This document shows, piece by piece, positions 35,245-44,416 of a stretch of DNA of 59,459 bases. Made by a program: the position numbers and the translations under genes. A model generated the notes under the pieces. That model was given only the letters and a program-made list of their open reading frames with translations, did no database searches and was not told the origin of the DNA. Origin of the DNA: Clostridia bacterium (GTDB lineage Bacteria > Bacillota > Clostridia > UBA1381); assembly GCA_017415105.1 (NCBI GenBank), contig JAFQJD010000033.1, positions 1 through 59,459 of the forward strand, given 5' to 3'. How positions within the stretch are numbered: the first letter of the stretch is position 1; each line of letters begins with the position of its first letter.

Positions 35245-38200
35245 CTATATTTCAAATAAAGACATTATCTCATCATCAGTAAGATTACCGAGTGTTTTGT
35301 TATTGACCTGAATTATATCATCGGCAAGACTGCGTTTTTTCGCCTCAAGCTTCAGAATTTTTTCTTCAATTGTTCCGTGAGATGCAAGCTTAATAACCTG
35401 TACGGCTCTTTTCTGTCCAATTCTATATGCACGGTCAGTTGCCTGATCGGTAACTGCTGGATTCCACCACGGATCGTAATGAATCACAGTATCGGCACCT
35501 GTGAGATTTATACCGGTACCGCCCGCTTTTAGTGAAACAAGAACTGCATCACCAGCTCCGCTGTTAAAGCTGTCACATATTCTCACTCTTTCCTCTGCCG
35601 GAACATCACCTGTTATTGAAAAGCACCGTATTCCAAGCTGTGAAAGCTCTTTTTCAATTATATCAAGCATTGTACGGAACTGTGAAAAAATAAGCATACG
35701 GTGTCCGCCAGAACGTGCAGTCATTGCAATGTCTTTTAATAACTCGAGCTTTCCGCTTGACATTTTTTCAGTTCCTGAAAACAGTGCCGGATGACAGCAA
35801 ATCTGACGCAATCGCAAAATATTGGTCAGAATAGTCATTTTTCCGCTACTCGTTCCCAAAAGTCCGAGTGCTTCACTGCGTGCGATTTCAACATATGCCT
35901 GATACAGACCTTTTTGTTCACGACTGAGCTCTGCTACCATTGTTGTTTCTATCTTTTCAGGCAGTTCATTTAAAACGTCCTTCTTCATTCTTCTCAGAAC
36001 GAACGGACGTATTATGTTTCTTAACGATTCTGAAATTTCCTCATCATCGCTCACGTTTTCAAAACGGTCTGCAAAAGACTTTGCAGAACCAAGATATCCC
36101 GGCATAATATAATCAAAAATTGACCAAAGCTCCATTATTGAATTTTCAATGGGAGTGCCTGTAAGGGCAAATCTGTGTTCTGCATTAATACGCTTAACAC
36201 TGATAGCATTCATTGTTTTACGGTTTTTAATATATTGTGCTTCATCTATCACGCAATACGAAAACTCAATATCCTTATAAAGGTTAATATCGCGTCTTAA
36301 AAGCGGGTATGATGTGATAATAATTTCATAACCGTCAATTGTTTTTATCAGATTTTCTCTTGTTTCCTTAACTCCGTTTATAAGAAGATATCCGGCATTG
36401 GGGATAAACTTCTCTATCTCTTTCTGCCAGTTATATATAAGGGTGCTCGGTGCTACAATAAGAGTAGGCTTTTCGGGCTTTATGCTGTGTATATAAGCAA
36501 TTGTCTGTAATGTCTTTCCAAGTCCCATATCATCAGCAAGTATTCCGCCCATACCAAGCTCTGAAAGCTCATAAAACCATGAAAGTGCCTCAACCTGATA
36601 TCCTCGCATTTCGCCGCATAAATCACCAGGGATTTCAGGTTTATGAGTACGGATTTTTTGAAGATATTCTTTAATTGTTTTATCTTTTCTGACATCTGTT
36701 GTTGCCTCAATGCGGAGCAGTTCAAATTTCGGGATTTTAACCTTACCTTTTGCTATTTCTTTTCCTGTAATACCTAAATTAACAAGAAGTTCAAAAACTT
36801 CACGTTTTTTATTGTTCTTAAAATCAAGGTACCTTCCGTCGTTTGTGCGGTAATATTCTTCCCTTAACCGCAAAGATTTCAGAAGCTCGTTTATTTCCTC
36901 ATTTGACAGCTCGGAATCAAAGCTGATTTCAAGATAATCTTCCTTTTCGTTGTATGATGCATTAACAGAAAAATTAAAGTCATCTTTAATCTCAAGGTTC
37001 TTAAATCTGTCGCTTACAACGACATCAGAAAATGCCGACAATAATTTGATATCCCGTGTTATAAAATTATAAATCAATGCGTCATCAGACAGACTATAGG
37101 AGGTTTTGCTTCTATCAAATTTATCAAAAAAAGATAGCACCCTCTCCTCCGCCTCAAAATCACGGATAATTATTTTCTCATCGTCTGTTATGTGCGGTGC
37201 TGGTAATTTAATCTGCATTGTTCCGTAATTTACGGTAACTACTGCGGTTATTGCATCTTTTTCACTGTCAAAAAAAACAGTGAACTGTGGTGTGTCATCC
37301 ACAATGATTTCGTCTACACCGTTTATTACAACCCCGTGACGGTTACGCAATTTCGGCAAAACATATGCTGCAAAATGCATTGCATTGTCGCCTTTAAATG
37401 TTATCTGTGTGCGTTTTACATCCGAAAGCGAACGGTATATAGGCATAAAATAGTCTCGCCACCCAGGTGTGGTATTGTAAATCTTATCATTATAGAAAAA
37501 CCACTCACCGTTCGGTGTTATTGCAAAACCACTCTCTGATAATGACATTATAATGTCCTTTTCGACTGCTTCTACGTCTATCAGAATATCGGGATCTTCA
37601 TTCAATATCTGTACACCGTTTATAGTCATTCCGTCAAATATAAGTTTGAAATCCATTTGTGCAAGGTACGGTAACATTCTGCGTATTACAGCCGAACCAA
37701 ACGAGGTTTTAGACGAAAGCTTACGGTATAGACCAATCCCTGATGAGCGTGTCTGATATACTTCCGCCATGATTTTAATGATATTATCCTCATTTGGCGA
37801 AAAATACATATTCCGTCTTGAATACACATTCGTTCTGTCTACCTTGAACTCCTTATAATTCAGATAGCAGTCAAGGAAATTTTCAAGTCCCTGTATTCTT
37901 CCACCGCAATCCGGTAAAGAAAGTGACATTTCAAATTCGGGATCTACCTCTGTGTCGCGGTTGGGTTTTATAAAAAGCTCAAATGATGCATGAATTTTCT
38001 GCCGTTCACCGTATGAGGAAAATTCACGGCACAAAGCAGATGCGATTTTGTCATTTTCATTCTCGGTATGCGTGTTGTCATTCAGCTCTGCCATACGTTC
38101 CTGCAATACGGCAACAATATGCTTGCAAGGTGATTGCATAGTCTGATAATATGTGCATGTACAAAGCTCATTGCTGATTTTCCCGTCCATAAAAGAAATA

Positions 38201-38355
38201 TATACATTATATAATTCTTCGCCGTCAACAGCCGCACTTATTTCTGTCTCGGAGCGTTTTTTGATATGGACACGTCCGTCACGAAAATACTCTTCGCCAC
38301 GTCTGTAAACCATATCAGAGCACAGTCCTCTTATCATATCGTCGGTTATCCGCAT
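35245..38355 (-). CDS. SNF2-family DEAD/DEAH helicase with SWIM zinc finger
   Basis: 1036 residues. N-terminal SWIM zinc finger (CTCTYYQTMQSPCKH, CxC-xn-CxH) near residue 75-95, a long middle region of the bacterial SNF2 type, then the ATPase: Walker A DDMGLGKT, DEAQ box, GTPIENS, and helicase-C motifs GGTGINLTGADTVIHYDPWWNPAV and QATDRAYRIGQ. Family members are ATP-dependent dsDNA translocases that remodel protein-DNA complexes; in Firmicutes they occur as single chromosomal genes. Start at 38355 (MRITDD) has AAAGGTG 8 bases upstream. First gene of a three-gene operon with two unrelated membrane proteins. Confidence 0.93.
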   Translation of the reverse strand: MRITDDMIRGLCSDMVYRRGEEYFRDGRVHIKKRSETEISAAVDGEELYNVYISFMDGKISNELCTCTYYQTMQSPCKHIVAVLQERMAELNDNTHTENENDKIASALCREFSSYGERQKIHASFELFIKPNRDTEVDPEFEMSLSLPDCGGRIQGLENFLDCYLNYKEFKVDRTNVYSRRNMYFSPNEDNIIKIMAEVYQTRSSGIGLYRKLSSKTSFGSAVIRRMLPYLAQMDFKLIFDGMTINGVQILNEDPDILIDVEAVEKDIIMSLSESGFAITPNGEWFFYNDKIYNTTPGWRDYFMPIYRSLSDVKRTQITFKGDNAMHFAAYVLPKLRNRHGVVINGVDEIIVDDTPQFTVFFDSEKDAITAVVTVNYGTMQIKLPAPHITDDEKIIIRDFEAEERVLSFFDKFDRSKTSYSLSDDALIYNFITRDIKLLSAFSDVVVSDRFKNLEIKDDFNFSVNASYNEKEDYLEISFDSELSNEEINELLKSLRLREEYYRTNDGRYLDFKNNKKREVFELLVNLGITGKEIAKGKVKIPKFELLRIEATTDVRKDKTIKEYLQKIRTHKPEIPGDLCGEMRGYQVEALSWFYELSELGMGGILADDMGLGKTLQTIAYIHSIKPEKPTLIVAPSTLIYNWQKEIEKFIPNAGYLLINGVKETRENLIKTIDGYEIIITSYPLLRRDINLYKDIEFSYCVIDEAQYIKNRKTMNAISVKRINAEHRFALTGTPIENSIMELWSIFDYIMPGYLGSAKSFADRFENVSDDEEISESLRNIIRPFVLRRMKKDVLNELPEKIETTMVAELSREQKGLYQAYVEIARSEALGLLGTSSGKMTILTNILRLRQICCHPALFSGTEKMSSGKLELLKDIAMTARSGGHRMLIFSQFRTMLDIIEKELSQLGIRCFSITGDVPAEERVRICDSFNSGAGDAVLVSLKAGGTGINLTGADTVIHYDPWWNPAVTDQATDRAYRIGQKRAVQVIKLASHGTIEEKILKLEAKKRSLADDIIQVNNKTLGNLTDDEIMSLFEI

Positions 38356-38454
38356 ATGCTTTTCACCTTTCAAAATTTAGTATCATATTATTATACCATT
38401 TTTTTGAATAAATTACAATATTTTTCCTAAAATTCAGTTGTAAATTTTTTAAGA

Positions 38455-38482
38455 ACGAAAAAAGAGATGCATAACATCTCTT
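38455..38482 (-). terminator. Terminator of the 38.5-kb small-gene patch
   Basis: Minus-strand AAGAGATG-TTATG-CATCTCTT followed by a T run. Nearly the same stem occurs at 39846-39867. Confidence 0.75.
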
Positions 38483-38509
38483 GTCTTCTGAAAATGATGC
38501 CCTTAAAGA

Positions 38510-38917
38510 TTAAAAACAACCACAATACAAACTGCATCTTGCTAAGATAGCATTCTTATCTTCTAGAATTTTAAAATATTCCGCTGGATAAAAGTAACAA
38601 TCAAATGATTCATCCATCACCAAATACATTCCGTTTTTATCACACCCAATAGATTTGTACCTTTTCCCGTACTTAATTTCATTACAATTATGTGTTACAC
38701 ATTCAACAATGGCTTCGTATGAGTTCAAAACATTATTTTCATCCGATACAACTTCAAAATCATCAAAACTATTAAATGCGGTTATCTGACCATCATCACC
38801 ACGAGCGTGCAAACTTTTGCATTCACCTTGCCAATATTCCAAAAGAAATGCTTCGTACTCTTTTCCATGAGTAAAAGTACCCCAATTGGTATTTTTCCCT
38901 TCTCCAATAAATTTCAC
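38510..38917 (-). CDS. Hypothetical protein, two SH3-like repeats
   Basis: 135 residues, not recognised. It reads as two similar halves: residues 1-60 (GTFTHGKEYEAFLLE...DDFEVV) and 68-120 (NEIKYGKRYKSIGCD...AEYFKIL). Each has a short beta-rich unit with a K-x-Y opening and an aromatic/acidic end, like small immunity-type proteins or tandem SH3-like domains. It opens with GTG and no good ribosome binding site, so the start is uncertain. Composition is more AT-rich than the neighbouring core genes. It lies 39 bp after another small unknown gene. Confidence 0.55.
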   Translation of the reverse strand: MKFIGEGKNTNWGTFTHGKEYEAFLLEYWQGECKSLHARGDDGQITAFNSFDDFEVVSDENNVLNSYEAIVECVTHNCNEIKYGKRYKSIGCDKNGMYLVMDESFDCYFYPAEYFKILEDKNAILARCSLYCGCF

Positions 38918-38956
38918 AATTGCCGGTTTTTTATTGCACGTGTTTATATTGTCATA

Positions 38957-39163
38957 TTATATGGAAGTATTAGTCAAATGTTTGGTTTTTTCAAATCCCA
39001 CTAAAACACTTTCTCCAGTCTCAATAATTAATCGCATTACAAGCAAAAAAGATTCTTGGGTTATTGTTGAGGGCATACCGATAAAATCAACAGGTTTTCC
39101 CCATCGTTTTTCATAAATCGCTTCTAATTCCTGTATTTCTTTCATAACTGCGACATCATTCAT
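38957..39163 (-). CDS. Small hypothetical protein
   Basis: 68 residues, unrecognised; a helical start (VMKEIQELEAIYEKRWG) is followed by a mixed segment ending VGFEKTK. A good AAGGAG site 5 bases upstream argues that it is real. Its ATG overlaps (ATGA) the stop of the upstream remnant, which suggests the two were once a translationally coupled pair. Confidence 0.5.
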   Translation of the reverse strand: MNDVAVMKEIQELEAIYEKRWGKPVDFIGMPSTITQESFLLVMRLIIETGESVLVGFEKTKHLTNTSI

Positions 39164-39440
39164 CGTTTCTTCTCCTTCAAACCACTATTTGGTATAATAA
39201 GATTTAACAATCTATAGCTGCGTAAAGCATAGCCATCATTAACTTCAGACAGTAATGTTCTTCCTCCGTCTGTTACAACATTTTCTCGTTTACGTTTCTT
39301 GAGTTCTTCCGGTGTACAAAATATCAATCTTTCAAATCATACTTTTTTGAGTTCCTGATAGGTATTGCAAAAAAGCAACTATATGAATATACTCTTTTGT
39401 AGCCCATATACACTTTCAGCTATAATCATTTCAAAATCAT
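39160..39440 (-). pseudogene. Gene remnant with broken frames
   Basis: The frame ending at 39160-39162 is open only back to an in-frame TGA at 39337-39339 and has no start codon. It reads as a protein C-terminus (TPEELKKRKRENVVTDGG...LRSYRLLNLIIP). Further upstream, protein-like pieces appear in other frames (for example NLHDFEMIIAESVYGLQ around 39380-39440), separated by stops. Best read as a decayed gene of unknown family. This accounts for most of the 324-bp gap here; in 39441-39487 I see nothing. Confidence 0.45.
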
Positions 39441-39487
39441 GCAGATTTTTCTACTGAAATTTATCTATTATCTTTATACATCTTTGT

Positions 39488-39769
39488 TTACGGACATAAA
39501 GGTTTTAGCAATTCGTAAGCTTCCCTTAACTCCGCATAAAAGTGTTTTTCCTTTTCACTCTCTGTTCCCGGTTCATCTACATAGAATAAACATGCATCAG
39601 GAATAATTTCTTTGTATATTTCAAAAAAATCCGTGTGTTCTATGAAACATGCATTTTCAGAATAATACTGTTCTGCAAGATAAGCAAATTCACTTTTTTC
39701 TATTTTATTATGCAAGCATTGTTCTATTTGATTTAACAGAGTGAGTTTTACCTCTAAAGGAGTTATCAT
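39488..39769 (-). CDS. Hypothetical small acidic protein
   Basis: 93 residues beginning MITPLEVKLTLLNQIEQCL, mostly helical and acidic, with a YVDEPGTESEKEKHF loop; no family recognised with confidence. Size, acidity and isolation among decayed genes are compatible with an immunity or antitoxin protein, which is inference only. Start at 39769 chosen for the GAGGTG site 5 bases upstream; the frame is open 11 codons further. Confidence 0.55.
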   Translation of the reverse strand: MITPLEVKLTLLNQIEQCLHNKIEKSEFAYLAEQYYSENACFIEHTDFFEIYKEIIPDACLFYVDEPGTESEKEKHFYAELREAYELLKPLCP

Positions 39770-39845
39770 ATTACACCTCGTTTTAAAAATATTCATAATC
39801 ATGAACTGTTCTTTACTGTATATATCTCGAATATTTTTTCAGAAA

Positions 39846-39867
39846 AAGAGATGCTTCTGCATCTCTT
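39846..39867 (-). terminator. Terminator of the DUF5685-DnaJ-prmC operon
   Basis: Minus-strand AAGAGATGC-AGAA-GCATCTCTT followed by TTT; the stem overlaps the last codon of the preceding gene. Confidence 0.8.
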
Positions 39868-40309
39868 ATATTTCAAATTCTTCTTCGATAATTCTTACGG
39901 CATCCTTTACAAGGTCAACGCAAGGTCTTTTCTGATAATACTCCGCTGTTCGTGCCTCGGGATTTGGATTTGTTTCGCCCGATTTATTTAATCCCAATAA
40001 ATCAGCACAAACCGTTGAGCCGTTCATCTCCTTAAACTTAGCGGCAAGCTCCTGCACCTTACTGTATACTTTTGCTCTCGCATCGCCGTCTTTTTCACCA
40101 CGAGAGAGCATCATACCGGTAACCATAACCATACCCGACACCGCACCGCAGGTAAGACGCATACGGCCTATGCCGCCGCCAAAGCCTTCCGACAGCTTCA
40201 TTGTTGTGTCAAAATCAAGCCCTAAATCATCACAAAATGCACCGATAACAGATTGCGAACAGTTATATCCCGACTTGAATAATTCTTCAGCTTTTTCTAC
40301 TCTGTCCAT
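39866..40309 (-). CDS. C_GCAxxG_C_C family redox protein
   Basis: 147 residues with the invariant cysteines of the family: YNCSQSV (first Cys), TCGAVSG (the C-GCAxxG motif), VCADLLG and RPCVDLV near the end. Members are small cytosolic proteins of presumed redox or metal-binding function in anaerobes; no reaction is established. It begins one base after prmC ends and closes the operon. AGGAGAATAAA precedes the ATG, overlapping the prmC stop. Confidence 0.85.
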   Translation of the reverse strand: MDRVEKAEELFKSGYNCSQSVIGAFCDDLGLDFDTTMKLSEGFGGGIGRMRLTCGAVSGMVMVTGMMLSRGEKDGDARAKVYSKVQELAAKFKEMNGSTVCADLLGLNKSGETNPNPEARTAEYYQKRPCVDLVKDAVRIIEEEFEI

Positions 40310-40310
40310 T

Positions 40311-41165
40311 TTATTCTCCTAACGAAATTAAATCAGAAAACAACGATGCCTTGTACTTTCCTGTTACAACACGGTCGTTTTCACACGGGTCTTTTATGAC
40401 CTTTATTCCCGAAAACTCTGCCTCGTCAAGAATTTCAGAAACAGACTCACCCTGATTATAACCGATTTCAAACGCGATATAGCTGTTCTCCTCCATTATT
40501 TCCGGTGCTATCTCTGTTATTCTCTGGTAGAACATAAGCCCGTCAAAACCACCGTCAAGTGCCTCAGGCGGTTCATAGCTCGTTACAATGTTATCAAGGC
40601 TGAAAATGGTATCTGTTTCAATATACGGCGGGTTAGATACAATAACATCGTATTTACCCTCCGGTATTTCTTCTAATATGTCACAGTGCAGAAGTTTAAC
40701 ATCTACACCGTTGAGCTTTGCGTTTTCGCCTGCCACTTCAAGGATTGCCTCGCTGTAATCAAGCAGAGTAACCTCTGCATTCGGACAAAGTTTTGCAATA
40801 CTTATACCAATGCATCCGCTTCCCGTTCCGATATCAAGGACTTTTACTTCTTTATCCTTAATCTTTTTGATTACCGTTTCTACAAGCGTTTCAGTATCCT
40901 GACGCGGTATAAGAACAAGCTCATTTACCTTGAACTTAAGTCCCATAAATTCAGTCTCGCCAAGTATGTATTGTAATGGCTCTCCCGAATTACGGCGTGA
41001 AACTATATCCATAATTTCAACTGCCTCGTCTGCAGTTATTTCTCTCGGATTTTTAATAAAATCCTCCTGTGACATTTTTGTGACATGAGAGATAATCCAA
41101 TCCGCCTCATGTTCGTTTTCTCCTAATTCTTTTCGCACCTCAGTACGCAAACTCCCGACTACCAT
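40311..41165 (-). CDS. prmC: Release factor glutamine N5-methyltransferase
   Basis: 284 residues. An N-terminal helical domain that binds the release factor is followed by a SAM methyltransferase domain with VLDIGTGSGCIGISIAKL (SAM loop) and the catalytic VSNPPYIE (NPPY). It methylates the GGQ glutamine of RF1/RF2, which is needed for efficient termination. It overlaps the upstream DUF1385 gene by 7 bp, a pairing conserved in Firmicutes. AGGAGG lies 4 bases before the ATG. Confidence 0.95.
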   Translation of the reverse strand: MVVGSLRTEVRKELGENEHEADWIISHVTKMSQEDFIKNPREITADEAVEIMDIVSRRNSGEPLQYILGETEFMGLKFKVNELVLIPRQDTETLVETVIKKIKDKEVKVLDIGTGSGCIGISIAKLCPNAEVTLLDYSEAILEVAGENAKLNGVDVKLLHCDILEEIPEGKYDVIVSNPPYIETDTIFSLDNIVTSYEPPEALDGGFDGLMFYQRITEIAPEIMEENSYIAFEIGYNQGESVSEILDEAEFSGIKVIKDPCENDRVVTGKYKASLFSDLISLGE

Positions 41166-42136
41166 TTGTCCTCCTCTTTGTTCTCAGGTATACACGGTTT
41201 CATTGACTCAATCGCAACCTCAATCTGACTTTCATCCGGCTCACGTGTTGTAAGCTTCTGAAGCCATAAACCGGGTTTTGAAAGGAATCCAACACATTTG
41301 TTTTTACTTCTTCCTGCCCATTTGATAACTTCATACGACAAGCCTGCTACAATAGGCAGACACAGCAGTCTTGTTCCCATTCTTAAAAGAATTGCTATTA
41401 TTTTTCCGTATTCATCAAATCTTGGCAAAAACGCATAGACGATGATACTTATTATCATTACAAAAAGCAAAAAGCTCGTTCCGCATCTCGGATGAAAACG
41501 TGTGTATTTTTTCACATTCTCAACCGTAAGCTCCTCTCCTGCTTCATAACAGGCAATCGTTTTATGTTCTGCACCGTGGTATTCAAACACGCGCTTGATT
41601 TCTTTCATCTGCGATACAAGAGCCATATACCCAAGGAAAATTAGCATTCGCATTATACCCTCAAATATACTGGTAAAAAGCTTGTGACCGGTAAGCCACT
41701 GTAGTTGCGGTATCGCCTCAACCGCACCTGATACTATTGACGGAAGTAATATAAACAGTCCCACACTCATTATGATTGAAAGGAATACTGCGAAGTATAT
41801 TACAACATCCTTTATCTTATCGCCAAGCTTATCCTCAAGCCATTTTTCAAATTTGCTTTCAGATTCTTCTTCGTCCTCAATATCTACAAATTCAGCACTG
41901 TACATAAGTGCTTTCATTCCTATCACGAGACTGTCAATAAAATTGATACAACCTCTTAAAATAGGAAGCTTCCATATTCTGGCACGTTTTTTTGTGCCGT
42001 TTTCGTCAATTTTGGTCACAATTTCACCGTCGGATTTGCGTACTGACACTGCCGTTTCGTATGGTCCACGCATCATAACGCCTTCCATTACAGCCTGACC
42101 ACCGATTGACGTTTTATGTTGTTGTTCTTCAGCCAT
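41159..42136 (-). CDS. DUF1385 membrane protein (YqhQ-like)
   Basis: 325 residues. It starts KTSIGGQAVMEGVMMRGP, the family hallmark, continues with TAVSVRKSDGEIV, and has several membrane segments plus FEYHGAEHKTIACYEAGEELT and RFHPRCGTSFLLFVMI. The HGAEHK and HPRCGT motifs are conserved and look metal-binding. The role is unknown; genomic linkage to prmC is widespread. It overlaps prmC by 7 bp. Confidence 0.92.
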   Translation of the reverse strand: MAEEQQHKTSIGGQAVMEGVMMRGPYETAVSVRKSDGEIVTKIDENGTKKRARIWKLPILRGCINFIDSLVIGMKALMYSAEFVDIEDEEESESKFEKWLEDKLGDKIKDVVIYFAVFLSIIMSVGLFILLPSIVSGAVEAIPQLQWLTGHKLFTSIFEGIMRMLIFLGYMALVSQMKEIKRVFEYHGAEHKTIACYEAGEELTVENVKKYTRFHPRCGTSFLLFVMIISIIVYAFLPRFDEYGKIIAILLRMGTRLLCLPIVAGLSYEVIKWAGRSKNKCVGFLSKPGLWLQKLTTREPDESQIEVAIESMKPCIPENKEEDKW

Positions 42137-42162
42137 TTTGGTTTGTTTTTTCTCCTTTCAGA

Positions 42163-42801
42163 TTAACAGCAATCCGGTGAGCATAGACATTCACATAAAC
42201 ACCCACCGATACACAAATATGGACATATGTAAACGAAAAGACATCCGCCTAAACAGCAGTCCGCACCGTAATTTTTTTGTTTCTCGCCCTCGTTATCATA
42301 ATGACTTGCTCTATCATTCAGTGTATCTAACGCATTCTTATATTCAGAATTGTCAGGCTCCATACTGATTGCAGTTTTAATATAGTTAACTGCATTATTA
42401 TATCTTCCGCGTGCAATTTCTGCAACACCCGACAAATAATACCATTCTGCATTTCTGGGTAATTTTTTTAACACATCAACAGCATCTTCCGTTAATCCAA
42501 GTTCCAACAAATATCTTACTCTATTAAAGGATATTTCTTCGTCTGAATATTTGTTTTTATCAGATTCATTGGAATATGTTTTCTCACCTTTGTTTTCATC
42601 TTTAATATGTTGAGATTTTCCGTTGTTTTCAATCATATCATAAGCGACATTAATCTCTTTTAATTTTTCTGAGGCAAGATCTGCCAACGGGTTATTAACA
42701 TATCTATCAGGATGATACTTTCTAACAAGGTTTCTGTATGCCTTTTTGACGGTTTCCTGGTCAGCATTTTCGGAAACCCCTAAAATTTCGTATGGATTCA
42801 T
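42163..42801 (-). CDS. J-domain protein with TPR and Cys-rich tail (copy 2)
   Basis: 212 residues. N-terminal J domain ([20 protein letters not shown]..., with HPD in [11 protein letters not shown]), a low-complexity linker, a TPR-like pair ([27 protein letters not shown]), and a C-terminal tail with about 12 cysteines in CxxxC/CxC spacing ending CSPDCC. J domains stimulate DnaK ATPase; the tail may bind metal or insert in a membrane. Clearly a tandem paralogue of the next gene upstream. Confidence 0.85.
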   Translation of the reverse strand: MNPYEILGVSENADQETVKKAYRNLVRKYHPDRYVNNPLADLASEKLKEINVAYDMIENNGKSQHIKDENKGEKTYSNESDKNKYSDEEISFNRVRYLLELGLTEDAVDVLKKLPRNAEWYYLSGVAEIARGRYNNAVNYIKTAISMEPDNSEYKNALDTLNDRASHYDNEGEKQKNYGADCCLGGCLFVYICPYLCIGGCLCECLCSPDCC

Positions 42802-42822
42802 CGTTATCCTTTCTTCTTTAGA

Positions 42823-43419
42823 TTAGCAGCAAGGTCCAGGGCATGGTCCTCCGCACATACATGGCAGGCATAAGCATGGTAACGGGCATCCTCCGCCTGA
42901 AGAGTACATTCCACCGCCTGTGTTATAGCTGTTTGCACGGTTTTTTACGCTGTTTAGTGTATCACTGTATTCTGTGTTATTCGGTTCCATTCTCACCGCT
43001 GTTTCAAGAAAGCTTATACCGTCAGTATATCTTCCTGATTTAATATTTGCAAGCCCCGACAAAAAATACCATTCAGCGGTTTTTGGCAAGTTTTGAAGCA
43101 TCATAAGAGCCTGCATAGTCATTCCCATAGTCAACATCTGACGTACCGTTGAAAATGACGGAGTCGCACCGGTATATCCGCCACGATTCCCGTAACCGCC
43201 ATAGCCGCCGTAACCGCCGGAAGCCTGCGACGTTGTACCTTTTTTCATTATAGCATCATATGCCTGATTAACTTCCTTCATTTTCTCAGCCGCAAGGTCT
43301 GCCAAAGGATTATTTACATATTTATCAGGATGATATTTTTTCACAAGCTCCTTATATGCTTTCTTGACGGTTTCTTCGTCTGCATTTTCGGGAACTCCGA
43401 GAACTTCGTACGGATTCAT
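42823..43419 (-). CDS. J-domain protein with TPR and Cys-rich tail (copy 1)
   Basis: 198 residues, same plan as copy 2: J domain with [20 protein letters not shown], a Gly/Tyr-rich linker (GGYGGYGGYGNRGGY), TPR-like pair (EWYFLSGLANIKSGRYTDGISFL), and a shorter Cys-Pro-rich tail (CPLPCLCLPCMCGGPCPGPCC). Start at 43419 with AAAGGA 5 bases upstream. Its first 68 bases overlap the 3' end of the DUF5685 gene in another frame, which is unusually long. Confidence 0.85.
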   Translation of the reverse strand: MNPYEVLGVPENADEETVKKAYKELVKKYHPDKYVNNPLADLAAEKMKEVNQAYDAIMKKGTTSQASGGYGGYGGYGNRGGYTGATPSFSTVRQMLTMGMTMQALMMLQNLPKTAEWYFLSGLANIKSGRYTDGISFLETAVRMEPNNTEYSDTLNSVKNRANSYNTGGGMYSSGGGCPLPCLCLPCMCGGPCPGPCC

Positions 43420-44263
43420 TGCTGTCCTTTCTATCACCGCTTAAAATACTCTGTTGCTTTTCTTTTAAGCTAATATATATTATCTTTGCTATCAAATCTC
43501 TGTTTTTCTTAAAGTCAATAAGTTCAAATGAAGTTGCAATACCGTCAAGAGTTAATGTAAGACTTAACTCTATATCACCGGCACACTTTTCAAGGTCAGT
43601 ATATCCCATTTTAATTAACGGATTATACGAGCCTGATTTTAAATCTCTTTCAAGGTCATTTACTGCATCTATTACATAAATCCATCTGCCGAGATTAAAA
43701 CCTAACCACGCAAGTGTTCGTCTTTCCTTTTCACCGGTTATAAATTCCGGTGTAAAAAGACACTCAAGAATTTTACCGAATGCCTCTGCAGTATCATCAA
43801 TTGAGCTGCTGCCACTTTTTTCATACTCGCTAAGAACCGCAAGCTGTTTTTCTATAATCTCACATTCTCTGTCAAGATGCTTTTTTGCCTTACTGTAGCC
43901 ATGGTAAAAACCAAGCATACCGAAAAGTGCTTTTATACTTTTATCATCTCTCCAGTCATCCTTGAGCTTTAAATATGTCAAGACTACCCCAGCCGCCGAT
44001 GCATACGAAACAGCTTTATCATCCGTAACGCAACTACGTTTTTTGAACGGATGAACTATACATCTTTTCTGACAGCTTTGTGCATCTGTTGTAAGTGATG
44101 ACAGCACAAGTGCAAGAAATGTTATATCATAGCTTAAACCCAAACGTGACATCTGCGAAGCAACCTTACCCGTTGCCTTGCATACTCCGCAATAATAGGA
44201 CGAAAATACAGAGTATTCCTCCTCTGTCATCTGATTATTGCCGACTGTCACATAACCGAACAT
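43352..44263 (-). CDS. DUF5685 family protein
   Basis: 303 residues. It starts MFGYVTVGNNQMTEEEYSVF and YYCGVCKATG, with conserved CxxC and later CQKRCIVHPFKK cysteines, then helical segments such as ASAAGVVLTYLKLKDDWRDDK and WLGFNLGRWIYVIDAVNDLE, which recall the Asp-rich helices of prenyl-synthase-like folds. The family is uncharacterised and is often next to J-domain genes. Start at 44263 (AAGGA 9 bases upstream) rather than 41 codons earlier. The Ser/Arg-rich last 30 residues overlap the downstream J-domain gene and look like read-through beyond a lost stop. Confidence 0.8.
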   Translation of the reverse strand: MFGYVTVGNNQMTEEEYSVFSSYYCGVCKATGKVASQMSRLGLSYDITFLALVLSSLTTDAQSCQKRCIVHPFKKRSCVTDDKAVSYASAAGVVLTYLKLKDDWRDDKSIKALFGMLGFYHGYSKAKKHLDRECEIIEKQLAVLSEYEKSGSSSIDDTAEAFGKILECLFTPEFITGEKERRTLAWLGFNLGRWIYVIDAVNDLERDLKSGSYNPLIKMGYTDLEKCAGDIELSLTLTLDGIATSFELIDFKKNRDLIAKIIYISLKEKQQSILSGDRKDSNESVRSSRSSRKCRRRNRQESI

Positions 44264-44306
44264 ATTTCTATTCCTTTTCTGTTTCAGATTAAAGCTATAC
44301 ACGGTA

Positions 44307-44335
44307 AGTATATCATAAACATTTTGAAATCTCAA
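44307..44335 (-). promoter_or_regulatory. Promoter of the DUF5685-DnaJ-prmC operon
   Basis: Minus-strand TTGAGA (44330-44335), 17-bp spacer, TATACT (44307-44312). It lies within the longer open frame, supporting the internal start at 44263. Confidence 0.65.
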
Positions 44336-44416
44336 TACTTTTTTAAAAATTATTTTTAAAATTAATAATTTGTACATATTCTGCAAAAACTACTATATAA
44401 CGAAAGGAGTATTGCT

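Noticed and set aside
38390-38420. Promoter for the SNF2 operon (TTGTAA and TATAAT)
   Set aside because: The spacer is 19 bp and the -35 is poor; not strong enough to annotate.
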